DNA of 43,446 nt from a virus: IMG/VR virus record IMGVR_UViG_3300021976_000034, positions 1 through 43,446 of that record. One strand, given 5' to 3'. The translations under genes and the position numbers were made by a program. The notes under the pieces were generated by a model. It saw only the letters and a list, made by a program, of their open reading frames with translations, was not told where the DNA came from and made no database searches. Positions within the stretch are counted from its first letter, which is position 1; each line of letters opens with the position of its first letter. This document shows, in pieces, positions 15,489-24,664 of the stretch.

Positions 15489-17909
15489 GTGGCGCTTCGG
15501 CTATTCCTGACGAACACGGCGGCTGCGTTCACGCCGCCCACCATCCGGGGCACGTGGTCTGACAAGGTGCTCAACGGCACGTCGGGGATGTTGCGGCGCA
15601 AGACCGGCGTCAGCACCACGGCGGCCAAGGCGGAGACCTCGAACCTTGCGACGTGGGCCGTGCTTTTGCGCCGGTTCGTGTCCGAGCCGGTGAACAACCC
15701 GGGCACGTTGGCCGGCGCGTTCAACCTGGTCGCTGGCTGGCTGGAGTCGAACTCCGCCGCGAACATGGTGACCCGGATCCACATGTTCGTGACGGCGGGG
15801 GCCACCGACACGGTTCGGGGCACGCTCACCTCGCTGGCGCTCGACTCGACCACAGAGTTCCCCATCGTGGGGTTCGGCAGCGGCGCGGCGGGCGTCAAGG
15901 TGTCCGGCACGATGACCACGGTCGCGGTGCAGCCCGGTGACCGGATCGTTCTGGAGATTGGCTTCAAGGCCGCCAACACCGTGACGACGAGCTACACGGG
16001 CACGCTGTACTACGGCGGCACCGCGTCGGACCTCAGCGATGGCGACCGGAACCCGACGACGCGCCCGGGGTGGGTCGAGTTCACCGACGTCTCGGTGCAC
16101 GACGCGTTCGACATCCCGTTCCGCACTGGCACCACCACCACGACGGTCGGGGTCAGCCAGATCGCGTGGGATCCGAGCAAGGTCAAGGACGCCGACACCA
16201 CCACCACTGTGGGTCCGGTGTCGTCGTTGCCGGCGGCCCACAAGACGATGAAGACGACCACCGGGAACGTGCGCCCCCCGGGCCGCCCTCCGGTCGGGGT
16301 TCCGGAGACCGGGACTGTGAGCACGGGGGAGTCGTTCCGCGACGCCGGGGAGCTGACCACCGCACCCCACGCGACGCACCCTGGTACGGCGGTACGGGTG
16401 GCGTCGACGACCGCTGAGTCGCTCAGTGGGGCCACCCTGAAGTCGATCCCGTACGCCCTGATCCAGGGCGACCACGACATCTCCCCGCCGGACGTCGACC
16501 TGCTCACCTCGCCGCCGCCGCCGAACCCTCAGGCGCCGCTGCGGTTCATCTGCCAGGACATCAGGACCCACCGGTTCTTGACCTACGAATTGCCGCTGAT
16601 CGACGTGTCGATCACGTGGACGCTGTCCGGGCCGACGATGCTCACCGCGACGTTGCACCCGGAGTCTCCGACGCTGCGTGAGCTGGGCATCACCGCCTAC
16701 GCCACCTGGATTCACGTCGAGCAGGACGGGCAGCTGCTGGCCACCGTCATCCTGCAACCGGCCCGGATCGACGGCGAGGACTACACCGTCGAGGGGATGG
16801 GGTTCTCCGGCTACCCGCAGGGCATGTGGTACGCGAGCGAGGACAACCTCATCCAGACCGATGTGTGTGACGCCATGCGCCGGATCTGGAACCACCTCCA
16901 GTCCTACCCGGACGCGCGCCTGGGCGTGACGTTGGACAACACGATGTCCGGGATGCAGCTGGGCATCCCGTCGGTGCAGGAACTCGACGAGGACGGGTTC
17001 CTGCAATGGGTGGAGCCGGGCACCGAGGAGAAGCCGCCCACCCGCGAGCTGGCAGAGGACGAGGAAGTCGTCATCACCGGGCACAGCTACGACTACACGG
17101 TGACCGCGCCGTACGCGCCGGAGTTCCCCGACCTGATGGTCACCTACAACGACGGCGCGATTTACAGGTTCCACCCGAAGATGACCGAAGAGCAGCCCTA
17201 CGTGCTGGCCTGGTTCAACGATACGGACTGCGGCCAGGAGTTCGACAACCTCGCGCGCACAGCGAAGGTCGAGTACCGCGAGGTCGTCCGGTGGGCCACT
17301 ACGGGCGACATTGCGATCATCCCGGTGACCGAGCGGCGCATCGAACTCGCCTACCCGCGCCTCGGGCGCAAGCGCTACGAGCTGCGGTGCGCGCAGGACG
17401 AGAACATGCTCGCGGCGATTCCACTGGAGGAGTCCAGCGGTGCGTCGGGCTACGCGAGTCAGATCATGTCGCGGGGCGCGGGCGAGGGCCGGGACGCGAT
17501 CCGGGGCTACGCCGGTGGGGCTGATCCGCACCGGGTCCGCCGCTTCGCCATGGTCTCCGACGGGACTCTCACCACCCCGGCCGGCGCGAACCTGCTAGCT
17601 CAGGACGAGCTGCTGCGCCACCGCGCGGCGATCACCGTCGGGCAGGTCGTGGTGTCGGACTGGCACCCGAACGCCCCGCTGGGCTCGTACATGGTCGGCG
17701 ACGAACTCCTCCTAACCGGTTTTGTCCCGTGGGCCGGTTACATCGAATTCTGGCACCGCATCACCTCATACACCTGGGAGCCGCAGAAGAACACCGTCAC
17801 CTGGACCACCCGGCGGGCCGAGCAGTTCGCCTACGGCCGGCCCCTGCCGGACCCACAGCCCACCCCGGCGATCCCTTCCGGCGACGGTGAATCGGATGTG
17901 ATCACGTGA
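15489..17909 (+). CDS. Tail-tip protein (Tal / ReqiPepy6 Gp37-like) with an N-terminal beta domain
   Basis: An 806-residue protein. Residues ~1-225 form a beta-sandwich-like domain (LRLFLTNTAAAFTPPTIRGT, TTSYTGTLYYGG, GWVEFTDVSVHDAF) resembling carbohydrate-binding modules. Residues ~225-345 are a Pro/Thr-rich linker. From ~350 a tail-hub domain follows (LIDVSITWTLSGPTMLTATL, WIHVEQDGQLLATVILQPAR), as in the actinophage tail-associated proteins next to Dit. Such proteins form the tip and contact the host wall. GTG start; the TGA overlaps the GTG of the next gene (GTGA). Confidence 0.7.
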   Translation: MALRLFLTNTAAAFTPPTIRGTWSDKVLNGTSGMLRRKTGVSTTAAKAETSNLATWAVLLRRFVSEPVNNPGTLAGAFNLVAGWLESNSAANMVTRIHMFVTAGATDTVRGTLTSLALDSTTEFPIVGFGSGAAGVKVSGTMTTVAVQPGDRIVLEIGFKAANTVTTSYTGTLYYGGTASDLSDGDRNPTTRPGWVEFTDVSVHDAFDIPFRTGTTTTTVGVSQIAWDPSKVKDADTTTTVGPVSSLPAAHKTMKTTTGNVRPPGRPPVGVPETGTVSTGESFRDAGELTTAPHATHPGTAVRVASTTAESLSGATLKSIPYALIQGDHDISPPDVDLLTSPPPPNPQAPLRFICQDIRTHRFLTYELPLIDVSITWTLSGPTMLTATLHPESPTLRELGITAYATWIHVEQDGQLLATVILQPARIDGEDYTVEGMGFSGYPQGMWYASEDNLIQTDVCDAMRRIWNHLQSYPDARLGVTLDNTMSGMQLGIPSVQELDEDGFLQWVEPGTEEKPPTRELAEDEEVVITGHSYDYTVTAPYAPEFPDLMVTYNDGAIYRFHPKMTEEQPYVLAWFNDTDCGQEFDNLARTAKVEYREVVRWATTGDIAIIPVTERRIELAYPRLGRKRYELRCAQDENMLAAIPLEESSGASGYASQIMSRGAGEGRDAIRGYAGGADPHRVRRFAMVSDGTLTTPAGANLLAQDELLRHRAAITVGQVVVSDWHPNAPLGSYMVGDELLLTGFVPWAGYIEFWHRITSYTWEPQKNTVTWTTRRAEQFAYGRPLPDPQPTPAIPSGDGESDVIT

Positions 17910-19606
17910 CCCAACCCGTCGCTGGGGCTGATCAGCGGGCGATCGCGCAGATGGCCAACCAAGTGGCCGAGATGCAGCGCCAGATCGAGCTGATCAACAT
18001 GGGGAACAACACGGCTTCCCTGGGGTTCAGCTCGATCGAGGCCGGCTCGTTGGTGATCTACGACGCCGATGGGAATGTCAGAAACGTCATCGGGCAGCAG
18101 GATGACGGCTCCTACGTTGGCGGCGCTTCACCGATCGCGCTCGACCCGCCGGAGGTGCCGAACCCGCCGATCCTGACCGCCGGGTTCGGGACGATCAAGG
18201 TGATGTCGCAGGGCAGCACGGACCCGCCCTGGCCGCGCAGCTTCAGCCACCTGAACGTCTACCTGTCGCAGGGCACCGGCGGCACCGGCGACCCGATCAC
18301 CGAGGGCGTGATCGCCGGCACGATCATCGGCACCACCGACTCGTCCTACGTGATCGCCGGGCTCGACCCCAAGCCGTATCGGGTGTGGCTGACCAGCGTC
18401 GGGATCGACACCGCCGAGTCCGATGCCAGCCCCGCCGTGACCGCGACCCCGACCATGGTCGTCGGTCAGGACATTCTCGACGGGGCGATCACCGAGCTGA
18501 AGCTCGCCGACGACGCGGTCACCCAGGCCAAGCTCGCGGCGGCGTCGGTGGGCACCATCCAGATCCAGGGCGAGTCGATCGACGTCACCAAGCTCGCCGA
18601 CGGATCGGTGGACGGCGACAAGATCATCGCCAACGCCATCGGGGTCGGGCACCTGGCCGCCGCGTCGGTCACCTCGATTGCCATCGCCGCGCAGGCAATC
18701 CAGGCGGAGAACATCGCCGTCGGTGCGATCCAGGCCGGGCACCTGGCGGCCGACTCGGTGACCGCGGCGAACATCCTGGCGTTGTCGATCCAGTCCGACA
18801 AGCTCGCCGCGAACGCGGTCACCGCCGGGAAGATCGACGCGGGCGCGATCCGGGCCGATCACCTCCAGGCCGGCATCATCATCGCCGACGCCACCCTGGA
18901 GACCGGCACCTCCGGCCGCCGCGTGGTCATCAGTGGTCCGGGCAACGAAATTCGGTTCTTCCCGCAATTGAACGAGAACGCTTACGGGCGCATTTTCTCG
19001 TACGTGAGCGACGTCTACCCAGACGATGTGAACATCGAATTCCGGGCTATCGACTCTGACGAGGTCAACGTCCAGCCCCGGATCATCATGACCCCCGACT
19101 CGGTCTTCGCCGGTCTCACCGACCGTGGCGATGACACGGTCAACCGTGGTGGCCGGATGCAGCTCGAAGAGTCGGTCGCGGTGTTCGGGCTGAAGTCGGT
19201 CGACGGCAGCGAGACCGGGATCTACTTCTACCCCGACTCGGGCCTCAAGATCAAAGGCTACTTCAACAACTACCGGGCCCCGTCGGTCAACGACGCGATC
19301 TTCGTCATGAGTACCAGGGTGACCTGCACCGGCACCGGCGGTCTCGGATCGCTGGACTACAACATCAGCCAGACCATGACAAAGCCGTACGCCCCGGTCG
19401 CGTCGTGCGGCATGACCGTATTCGCCACCGACCCGGCGTGGTCGGTCCGCACCGCCAACCGAACAACCACCGGCTACCGAATCACCATCGGTTTCGACAC
19501 CGCATTGGACGGGCCGGGAATTCACGCGGGAGAGGTCATGGACATTTTCGTTTGGACGTTTGTGATTGACATGGAGCTGGCCCAGACCGTTACGGCGGCG
19601 AACTGA
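17906..19606 (+). CDS. Minor tail protein with FnIII-like and Ala-rich repeat regions
   Basis: A 566-residue protein. An N-terminal coiled coil (QRAIAQMANQVAEMQRQIEL) is followed by an FnIII-like domain (~residues 75-175; starts PPEVPNPPILTAGFGTIKV). Residues ~185-325 contain short repeats of the form D.A.T..KLA..AV (TELKLADDAVTQAKLAAASV). These are typical shafts of phage tail fibres. A C-terminal beta domain follows. Likely a trimeric fibre or tip spike involved in host contact. The GTG overlaps the previous stop. Confidence 0.7.
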   Translation: MTQPVAGADQRAIAQMANQVAEMQRQIELINMGNNTASLGFSSIEAGSLVIYDADGNVRNVIGQQDDGSYVGGASPIALDPPEVPNPPILTAGFGTIKVMSQGSTDPPWPRSFSHLNVYLSQGTGGTGDPITEGVIAGTIIGTTDSSYVIAGLDPKPYRVWLTSVGIDTAESDASPAVTATPTMVVGQDILDGAITELKLADDAVTQAKLAAASVGTIQIQGESIDVTKLADGSVDGDKIIANAIGVGHLAAASVTSIAIAAQAIQAENIAVGAIQAGHLAADSVTAANILALSIQSDKLAANAVTAGKIDAGAIRADHLQAGIIIADATLETGTSGRRVVISGPGNEIRFFPQLNENAYGRIFSYVSDVYPDDVNIEFRAIDSDEVNVQPRIIMTPDSVFAGLTDRGDDTVNRGGRMQLEESVAVFGLKSVDGSETGIYFYPDSGLKIKGYFNNYRAPSVNDAIFVMSTRVTCTGTGGLGSLDYNISQTMTKPYAPVASCGMTVFATDPAWSVRTANRTTTGYRITIGFDTALDGPGIHAGEVMDIFVWTFVIDMELAQTVTAAN

Positions 19607-19609
19607 ACC

Positions 19610-20350
19610 GTGGACATCAACATTCTGCATGCGGAGTTGTCGCTCATGGGCGGCAACATCCCGCACTACGTCGTCACCATCGAAGACCCCCGGTACGTCA
19701 TCGACGCCGAGAAAGGCATCTTCGGGGTGCGCGCGAGCATCATGCCGGCCGACATCTTCGAGTCCCGCGCGGCGGAATACGGCATCGACGTCAACGCCGA
19801 AGGCGGCTGGGACGAGGTGTTCGAGATGGTGTTCGGCGACATCGAGCACGCGGACAAGTCGGTAGCCGCTGAACTGGCGGACCCCGATCACCTCTACAAC
19901 GCGCCCACGGTGGAGCACGCGCGCAAGGTGCGGGTGACCCGGCTGCGCAAGAAGCGCGGCGCCGGCAAGCTGCGCGGAACGACCGGCATCGCGGAGACAA
20001 AGGTGCTGGCCGATGACGCGCTCGGGCTGGCCCACTCCGGGACGGAAGACCCGCTGGAGTTCATCAAGCGCACCGCCCCGATGTCCCGCGAGCACATCCG
20101 GGTCAAACAGGAGTTCGTCCGCCGGCACCGCAACGTGGTGCGCGCCCGCCGGCAGGGGCTCAACCCGCGCGACCTGACCGACCCCACCAAGGCGACGACG
20201 CAGGCCGAACAGGTTACGCGCCGAGAGGCCCTGGCTCAGCAGCGCGAGACCGCCGATGAGCTGGCCCGCCGGCTACTCGGCGGCGGCCTGGACGACATCG
20301 CCGAGATCAGTCTTCCCCCGCGCGAAGGCGTTCCCTCCAAGGACCTCTGA
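19610..20350 (+). CDS. Conserved actinophage protein after the tail tip genes
   Basis: A 246-residue protein. The first ~75 residues are globular (PHYVVTIEDPRYVIDAEKGI, FGVRASIMPADIFESRAAEY). The rest is a very basic, helical and probably extended region (TRLRKKRGAGKLRG, RVKQEFVRRHRNVVRARRQG). The globular part resembles proteins that follow minor tail genes in other actinophages, usually without a known role. GTG start three bases after the previous stop. Confidence 0.6.
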   Translation: MDINILHAELSLMGGNIPHYVVTIEDPRYVIDAEKGIFGVRASIMPADIFESRAAEYGIDVNAEGGWDEVFEMVFGDIEHADKSVAAELADPDHLYNAPTVEHARKVRVTRLRKKRGAGKLRGTTGIAETKVLADDALGLAHSGTEDPLEFIKRTAPMSREHIRVKQEFVRRHRNVVRARRQGLNPRDLTDPTKATTQAEQVTRREALAQQRETADELARRLLGGGLDDIAEISLPPREGVPSKDL

Positions 20351-20398
20351 ACAATAACTCCCCGAACGAATTCCGAGGGCTGATCGTGACAGGTAGAT

Positions 20399-20605
20399 AT
20401 GCTCCCTAGGCCCTTGGCCTCGGCGATCATCGTTTTAGTGTCCGTGATTTGGGCAGCCAACTTCGTATTGCAATTCATCGTCCCCGAGTATCACCCCGAC
20501 GTAACTTTGAATGGCGTTTTCATGGCCATTGTGGGTGGTGCTCTGGCGTTGAGTCGCAAAGATAGTGGTGGTGGTCCGCACGGAAGAAAAGACGACGCGC
20601 CGTGA
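20399..20605 (+). CDS. Two-helix membrane protein, holin candidate
   Basis: A 68-residue protein with two hydrophobic segments (ASAIIVLVSVIWAANFVLQF and LNGVFMAIVGGALAL) and a short charged tail. Size, two helices and position at the head of the lysis module fit a class II holin, which opens the membrane so the lysin can reach the wall. GACAGG lies just before the ATG. The next gene overlaps by GTGA. Holins have no diagnostic motif, so this is inference. Confidence 0.5.
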   Translation: MLPRPLASAIIVLVSVIWAANFVLQFIVPEYHPDVTLNGVFMAIVGGALALSRKDSGGGPHGRKDDAP

Positions 20606-21207
20606 CTCCCCAAGACATCCTCTCCTTCGTCATTTCCTCACTCATCGGATTCATCGCCGGATATGGAGTGTGCTGGCTCATGACCGCGCGGCCCGGCCGC
20701 CCCGATAGACCCGACCGACCGGACCGCCCCGACCGGCCGGACCGCCCCGATGACGGGTCGTATCGGGCGGACCGCCCCGACCGGCCGGACCGCCCAGATC
20801 GGCCGGATCGCCCGGACCGCCCTGGCTGGCGAGTAGGTCATGACGACGACGACAGCGGGTTCTTCACCGGGCGAACATTCTTCGGGATCATCATCCTGCT
20901 ATTGGCGATCGGTACCGCGCTCATGGCGTGGCAATCGGCGACCGCGCAGCGACACGCCGCCGAGGACTTGCAGCGCTTCACCGCCTGCCAGACACAGCAG
21001 AACAAGGCGTTCGTCGAGGACCTCGCCGCCCGATCGCAGGCCACGAAGCTGGGCAACGCGGCGTTGCGGAAATTCCTGCTGGCCGTGTCCGAGGCGAACG
21101 CCACCGAGGCGGACAAGAGACGAGACTTTGCCACCTACCTGGACGCATTGAACCAGGTCGACGCGATTCAGGCGGCGCACCCGCTCACCGTGGGGGACTG
21201 CCGATGA
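20602..21207 (+). CDS. Membrane protein with an Asp-Arg-Pro repeat
   Basis: A 201-residue protein with one transmembrane helix at ~8-28 and another at ~93-110. Between them is a rod of eleven DRP triplets (five, a short break DDGSYRA, then six). The part after helix 2 is helical and Ala-rich with Cys near residue 130 and at the end (TVGDCR). The repeat alternates charge with Pro and is probably an extended spacer. It overlaps both neighbours (GTGA, ATGA), so it is made with the holin candidate and the collagen-like protein. A role in lysis control (spanin- or antiholin-like) is possible but unsupported by any motif. Confidence 0.6.
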   Translation: MTPQDILSFVISSLIGFIAGYGVCWLMTARPGRPDRPDRPDRPDRPDRPDDGSYRADRPDRPDRPDRPDRPDRPGWRVGHDDDDSGFFTGRTFFGIIILLLAIGTALMAWQSATAQRHAAEDLQRFTACQTQQNKAFVEDLAARSQATKLGNAALRKFLLAVSEANATEADKRRDFATYLDALNQVDAIQAAHPLTVGDCR

Positions 21208-21962
21208 GCTTGATGCGTCGATTCGTAGACGGCCGGTGGGCCCCCAGCCTCACCAGCGCGGTCGTCGCGGCGATGTTCGTCGGGGCCATCGGGATCACCT
21301 GGTCCATGAGCCAACAGCAGGACCGGGCCGACCTCGCGGTCGATCAGGCTGAGGACGTCGCGGTGCAGACGAGCCGGGTCATTGATCCATTGCTGGCACT
21401 GTGCGCGCGGGGCGACGACTTGGGGCGACTGCTCGCCGAGGCACGGACGACGGACGGCCGGCCGCTGTGCGCCATGGCGGCGATGACCAGAACCATCCCG
21501 GTTGTCGCCAATCCGCAGCTGCTGCGAGGCCCGGCCGGCGCTGCCGGGCTACGTGGCCCAGCTGGGCCTGCCGGACCTCCCGGCCCGGCCGGGCGGGCGG
21601 GGCTAGCGGGACCTGCTGGGCCCTCAGGACCAGCTGGAGCTGCCGGCCCATCGGGTCCGGCCGGACCTGCCGGGGCAGCGGGCGCGGCCGGGCCAGCGGG
21701 ACCGTCAGGCCCTGCTGGCGCGGCGGGGCCCGCCGGACCCAGCGGACCAGCCGGACCGGCCGGAGCAGCAGGTCCCAGTGGCCCAGCAGGGCCGGCGGGT
21801 GCGAACGGTGCGGACGGTGCACCGGGCGAGGCGGGCCCGGCGGGACCGCCCGGTCAGGACGCCGTGTCCCCACCCACTGAGACGCCGGAACCACCTGTGC
21901 CCACCGAGACTCCCGACCCGGGCGGACTCGTGACGCCGCTAGTTGACGACCTGGTCGGGTAA
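21204..21962 (+). CDS. Membrane-anchored collagen-like protein
   Basis: A 252-residue protein. A short cytoplasmic start is followed by one transmembrane helix ([18 protein letters not shown]). Then comes a ~70-residue region with two Cys and about 37 uninterrupted Gly-X-X triplets, mostly GPA, GPS and GAA. It ends in a Pro/Thr-rich tail. Phage collagen-like repeats usually occur in tail fibres; here the repeat is anchored by a membrane helix and sits in the lysis region, so it could be displayed on the infected or lysogenic cell. ATGA overlap with the previous gene. Function unknown. Confidence 0.65.
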   Translation: MSLMRRFVDGRWAPSLTSAVVAAMFVGAIGITWSMSQQQDRADLAVDQAEDVAVQTSRVIDPLLALCARGDDLGRLLAEARTTDGRPLCAMAAMTRTIPVVANPQLLRGPAGAAGLRGPAGPAGPPGPAGRAGLAGPAGPSGPAGAAGPSGPAGPAGAAGAAGPAGPSGPAGAAGPAGPSGPAGPAGAAGPSGPAGPAGANGADGAPGEAGPAGPPGQDAVSPPTETPEPPVPTETPDPGGLVTPLVDDLVG

Positions 21963-21986
21963 CTACTCGCAAAGGAATGGGCGCCC

Positions 21987-22391
21987 GTGAATCACCACTA
22001 TGCAGACGACGACTCGCGCGAGGACAAGCCGTCGTCTTCCCTATTCCGCTGGTTGTTCGCCCCTCGGGGATATCTGGACCGGCGGTTCACACGCATCGAC
22101 CGCTCACTCACGGCGGTTGAGTTGGCACTAACAAAGATGGGAGTCAAATTGTCTGAGGCAACTGACAAGCTGGACCGGATCGACGCCCGGACCAACGACC
22201 TGGGCATTCTGGTGCGGCAGCTGAAGGATGAGCTGGCGAACACGTCCGACGCTTCTCCCGAGGTGCTGCGGCGCCTGGGTGTTGTGGCGGATGCGCTGGA
22301 CGCAATTGCGGCCGATCCCAACAACCCCACCCCTCCGGTGGACGACCCGGATGTGCCGGACGACCCGACTCCCGACGTACCGAGCGTCTGA
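21987..22391 (+). CDS. Coiled-coil protein in the lysis region
   Basis: A 134-residue protein with a charged start, a long heptad region (~residues 30-75; LTAVELALTKMGVKLSEATD, KLDRIDARTNDLGILVRQLK) and an acidic Pro-rich tail (NNPTPPVDDPDVPDDPTPDV). No transmembrane helix is clear. It lies three bases before the lysin gene. It might act with the membrane proteins just upstream; no function can be named. GTG start with AAGGAATGG ahead of it. Confidence 0.55.
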   Translation: MNHHYADDDSREDKPSSSLFRWLFAPRGYLDRRFTRIDRSLTAVELALTKMGVKLSEATDKLDRIDARTNDLGILVRQLKDELANTSDASPEVLRRLGVVADALDAIAADPNNPTPPVDDPDVPDDPTPDVPSV

Positions 22392-22394
22392 GCC

Positions 22395-23240
22395 GTGTCT
22401 GAGCCGGTCGCGGGGATCGACGTCGCCAGCTGGCAGGGTTCGCCGGATTGGCGCAAGGTCGCCGCGGCCGGCGTCGGGTTCGCCTACATCAAGGCCTCCG
22501 AGGGCGACTCGTCGTCCTACCCCTCTCTGAGCAGCCAATATGCCGGGGCCCGCGCCGCTGGTTTGGCGGTCGGGTTGTACCACTACGCGCGGGTGGGGAA
22601 ATCGCCGACAGCGAACGCGGATGCTTTCGCTGCGCAGATCAACAGGCTCGGCGCGGTCGCCGGGCACCTCCCGCCGTGCCTCGATCTGGAGGAGGGCGCG
22701 GGGAATCTGTCGGGTTGGGCGGATGCTTTCATCGCCCGGCTCCGCCTGAAAACGGGCTGCAAGAAAGTGATGCTCTACACGGGTACGTCGTTCTTCAACA
22801 CCCATCTCGGCGAGGGGTGGATGGACGACGACATTGTGTTGTGGATCGCGCATTACGGGCGCCCGCCGGGGAAACCCGGTTATCTGTCGCCGCGTGTTGC
22901 GATGCACCAATATTCCCAGACCGGTCAGGTCGCGGGCATCGCCGGCGCCGTCGATCTCGACGTTGCTATGTGGCCGCTGGAGAAGCTCATCGTGGGGTCA
23001 CCGACTGAGGAGGACGATGCCGTGGCTGTGTCCGATGCCGATGTACGCCGAATCGCGGACGCAATCCTCGACACCCCTGTTGACCGCGAAGGTGACATTC
23101 CGAATCAGGGAAAGCCCACCACTCTGCGCGGAGTCATCGCCTGGTTCGACGCGGTCTCCACTCACGCACCGTGGGATGACGAGCGGGCGAAGGCCCTCAC
23201 CGCCTACGTGGACTCGATCCGAAAGAAGCCCGGCGCATGA
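22395..23240 (+). CDS. Endolysin, GH25 muramidase
   Basis: A 281-residue lysin. The first ~195 residues are a glycoside hydrolase family 25 domain that cuts the beta-1,4 bond between N-acetylmuramic acid and N-acetylglucosamine in peptidoglycan. Visible family features: GIDVASWQG (D9), VGFAYIKASEG, YHYAR, CLDLEE (D97, E99; the DxE catalytic pair) and VDLDVAMW (D187). Residues ~205-281 form a helical C-terminal region (SDADVRRIADAILDTPVD), probably for wall binding. There is no signal peptide, fitting holin-dependent release. GTG start; the next gene overlaps by ATGA. Confidence 0.9.
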   Translation: MSEPVAGIDVASWQGSPDWRKVAAAGVGFAYIKASEGDSSSYPSLSSQYAGARAAGLAVGLYHYARVGKSPTANADAFAAQINRLGAVAGHLPPCLDLEEGAGNLSGWADAFIARLRLKTGCKKVMLYTGTSFFNTHLGEGWMDDDIVLWIAHYGRPPGKPGYLSPRVAMHQYSQTGQVAGIAGAVDLDVAMWPLEKLIVGSPTEEDDAVAVSDADVRRIADAILDTPVDREGDIPNQGKPTTLRGVIAWFDAVSTHAPWDDERAKALTAYVDSIRKKPGA

Positions 23241-23554
23241 CCACACCTGTCCTCGGGCCGCAGCCAATCGGATTCCGAGTGAACCTGCCGGCCGACGCCG
23301 ATTTCACTGGTGAGGTCGTGTCCGACGGCGACCCGTTCGACCCGGACGCCTGGATCGAGCTGCGGTTCGAGGTGAACCCGATAGTCGCGTGGCGCGCGGA
23401 GATCGACCCTGACGACAACCACATCGCGCGCTGGTACGTCGACGAGATCGAAGTCGCGGCGCTCATCGCGGTCCGGCCCACCAGAGTCCGGCTGCACTAC
23501 GAGCTCGGCGAGGCGGACCTTCTCTGGGACACGGGGAGGGTTCGCGTTGTCTAG
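23237..23554 (+). CDS. Beta-sandwich protein (LtfC/p132/Gp6-like)
   Basis: A 105-residue all-beta protein. IELRFEVNPIVAWRAEIDPD, HIARWYVDEIEVA and RVRLHYELGEADLLWDTG follow the pattern of the small actinophage beta-sandwich proteins grouped as LtfC/p132/Gp6. They are encoded near tail fibre genes and are thought to be structural. It overlaps the lysin by ATGA, and the next gene begins inside its last codons. Confidence 0.6.
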   Translation: MTTPVLGPQPIGFRVNLPADADFTGEVVSDGDPFDPDAWIELRFEVNPIVAWRAEIDPDDNHIARWYVDEIEVAALIAVRPTRVRLHYELGEADLLWDTGRVRVV

Positions 23555-23792
23555 CCCATTCCCCACCCTCCCCGGCCGCCTGGTGATGGGGCCACCGGTG
23601 ACCGGCACCGTGCACGTGGTGCCCGTCGCTGGAGCCCCGGGAGACCAGGGGCCACCGGGCCCCACCGGCGACCCAAACCCCGTCGTCGACTGGTTCTTCG
23701 GCCACGGCCCACCCAACGGAACCATCGTCGGCGCCGCGCTCGGTGACATGTACCAGGACGTCGACACCGGCCTTCTCTACCAGCTGCGATAG
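23547..23792 (+). CDS. Small fibre-type protein with a mini collagen segment
   Basis: An 81-residue protein. GTVHVVPVAGAPGDQGPPGP shows a short Gly-X-X stretch, and the end (ALGDMYQDVDTGLLYQL) matches the GD.Y.D..TG..Y unit seen in the two larger fibre proteins downstream. The start is TTG at 23547, chosen because GGGGAGGG lies six bases before it. It is probably a tail-fibre or head-fibre part. Confidence 0.55.
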   Translation: MSSPFPTLPGRLVMGPPVTGTVHVVPVAGAPGDQGPPGPTGDPNPVVDWFFGHGPPNGTIVGAALGDMYQDVDTGLLYQLR

Positions 23793-23809
23793 CAGGGAGA
23801 CACCAAACC

Positions 23810-24664
23810 ATGGCGTGGCAGAGCACAGGGCTTGTCCTGAAGGGCGAGCAGGGTGATACGGGCGCAACCGGCGCGACCGGTTCAACCGGTCCGACGGGCG
23901 CAACCGGTCCGGCGGGCGCTGACGGCGCCGGCATCGAGATCTCGGGGTCGGTCGACACCTACGCCGACCTGGCCGCGATCGCGGCAGGCTTGGGGCCCGG
24001 CGACGCCGGACACTCGTACCTGAACCGCGAGGACGGGCTCCTCTACATCTGGGACGGCGACAGCTTCCCGATCGAGGGCGACGGCGTCGAGTTCAAGGGC
24101 GAGAAGGGCGACCAGGGCGAGCCCGGCACGGACGGTTCGGCCGGCGCGGACGGGAAGACTGTGCGCTCGGGCGCGGGTACCCCGTCCTCCGGGCTCGGGG
24201 TCGACGGCGACTTCTACGTCAACACGTCCGCCTCGACGATCTACGGGCCGAAGGCGGCGGGCGCGTGGGGGAGTCCCACCAGCCTGGTTGGGCCGACCGG
24301 CTCCACGGGCTCGACCGGATCCACCGGCTCGGCCGGCTCGGCCGGCGCGGACGGCAAGACGCTGCTCAACGGCGCGGGCGTGCCGTCGGGTGGGCTGGGC
24401 GCCAATGGTGACTTCTACATCGACACCACGAACAAGAACGTCTACGGGCCGAAGGCGGCGGGCGCGTGGGGCTCAGCGACCAGCTACGTGGGTCCTCAGG
24501 GCACGACTGGCAGCACCGGGTCCACCGGCTCGACTGGTGCCACCGGTACGCGGGGCACGCGCATCACGGACGGCTCAGGCGCCCCTGGGACGGTCTCTGG
24601 GCAGCTGGTCGGTGACTACTACATCGACACCGTGAGTGGCGATCTCTACCGGCTGGACGTCTGA
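23810..24664 (+). CDS. Collagen-like fibre protein with GDFY modules (copy 1)
   Basis: A 284-residue protein: MAWQSTGLVLKGEQGDTG and more Gly-X-X triplets, a spike-type unit (SVDTYADLAAIAAGLGPGDA, NREDGLLYIWDGD), another Gly-X-X stretch, then modules of the form GKT...G.GVPSGGLG..GDFY..T....YGPKAAGAWG (two full copies and one diverged). Each module is followed by a Gly-Ser-Thr collagen-like linker. Trimeric collagen-like shafts carrying small knobs are usual for tail fibres of Gram-positive phages. The TGA overlaps the next ATG (TGATG). Confidence 0.7.
   Translation: MAWQSTGLVLKGEQGDTGATGATGSTGPTGATGPAGADGAGIEISGSVDTYADLAAIAAGLGPGDAGHSYLNREDGLLYIWDGDSFPIEGDGVEFKGEKGDQGEPGTDGSAGADGKTVRSGAGTPSSGLGVDGDFYVNTSASTIYGPKAAGAWGSPTSLVGPTGSTGSTGSTGSAGSAGADGKTLLNGAGVPSGGLGANGDFYIDTTNKNVYGPKAAGAWGSATSYVGPQGTTGSTGSTGSTGATGTRGTRITDGSGAPGTVSGQLVGDYYIDTVSGDLYRLDV

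Noticed and set aside
15501-20128. Two minus-strand open frames of about 670 codons across the minor tail genes
   Set aside because: Same shadow pattern opposite well-supported, overlapping plus-strand genes.
20698-20823. CRISPR-like short repeats
   Set aside because: The repeats are in-frame Asp-Arg-Pro codons without spacers; there are no cas genes.
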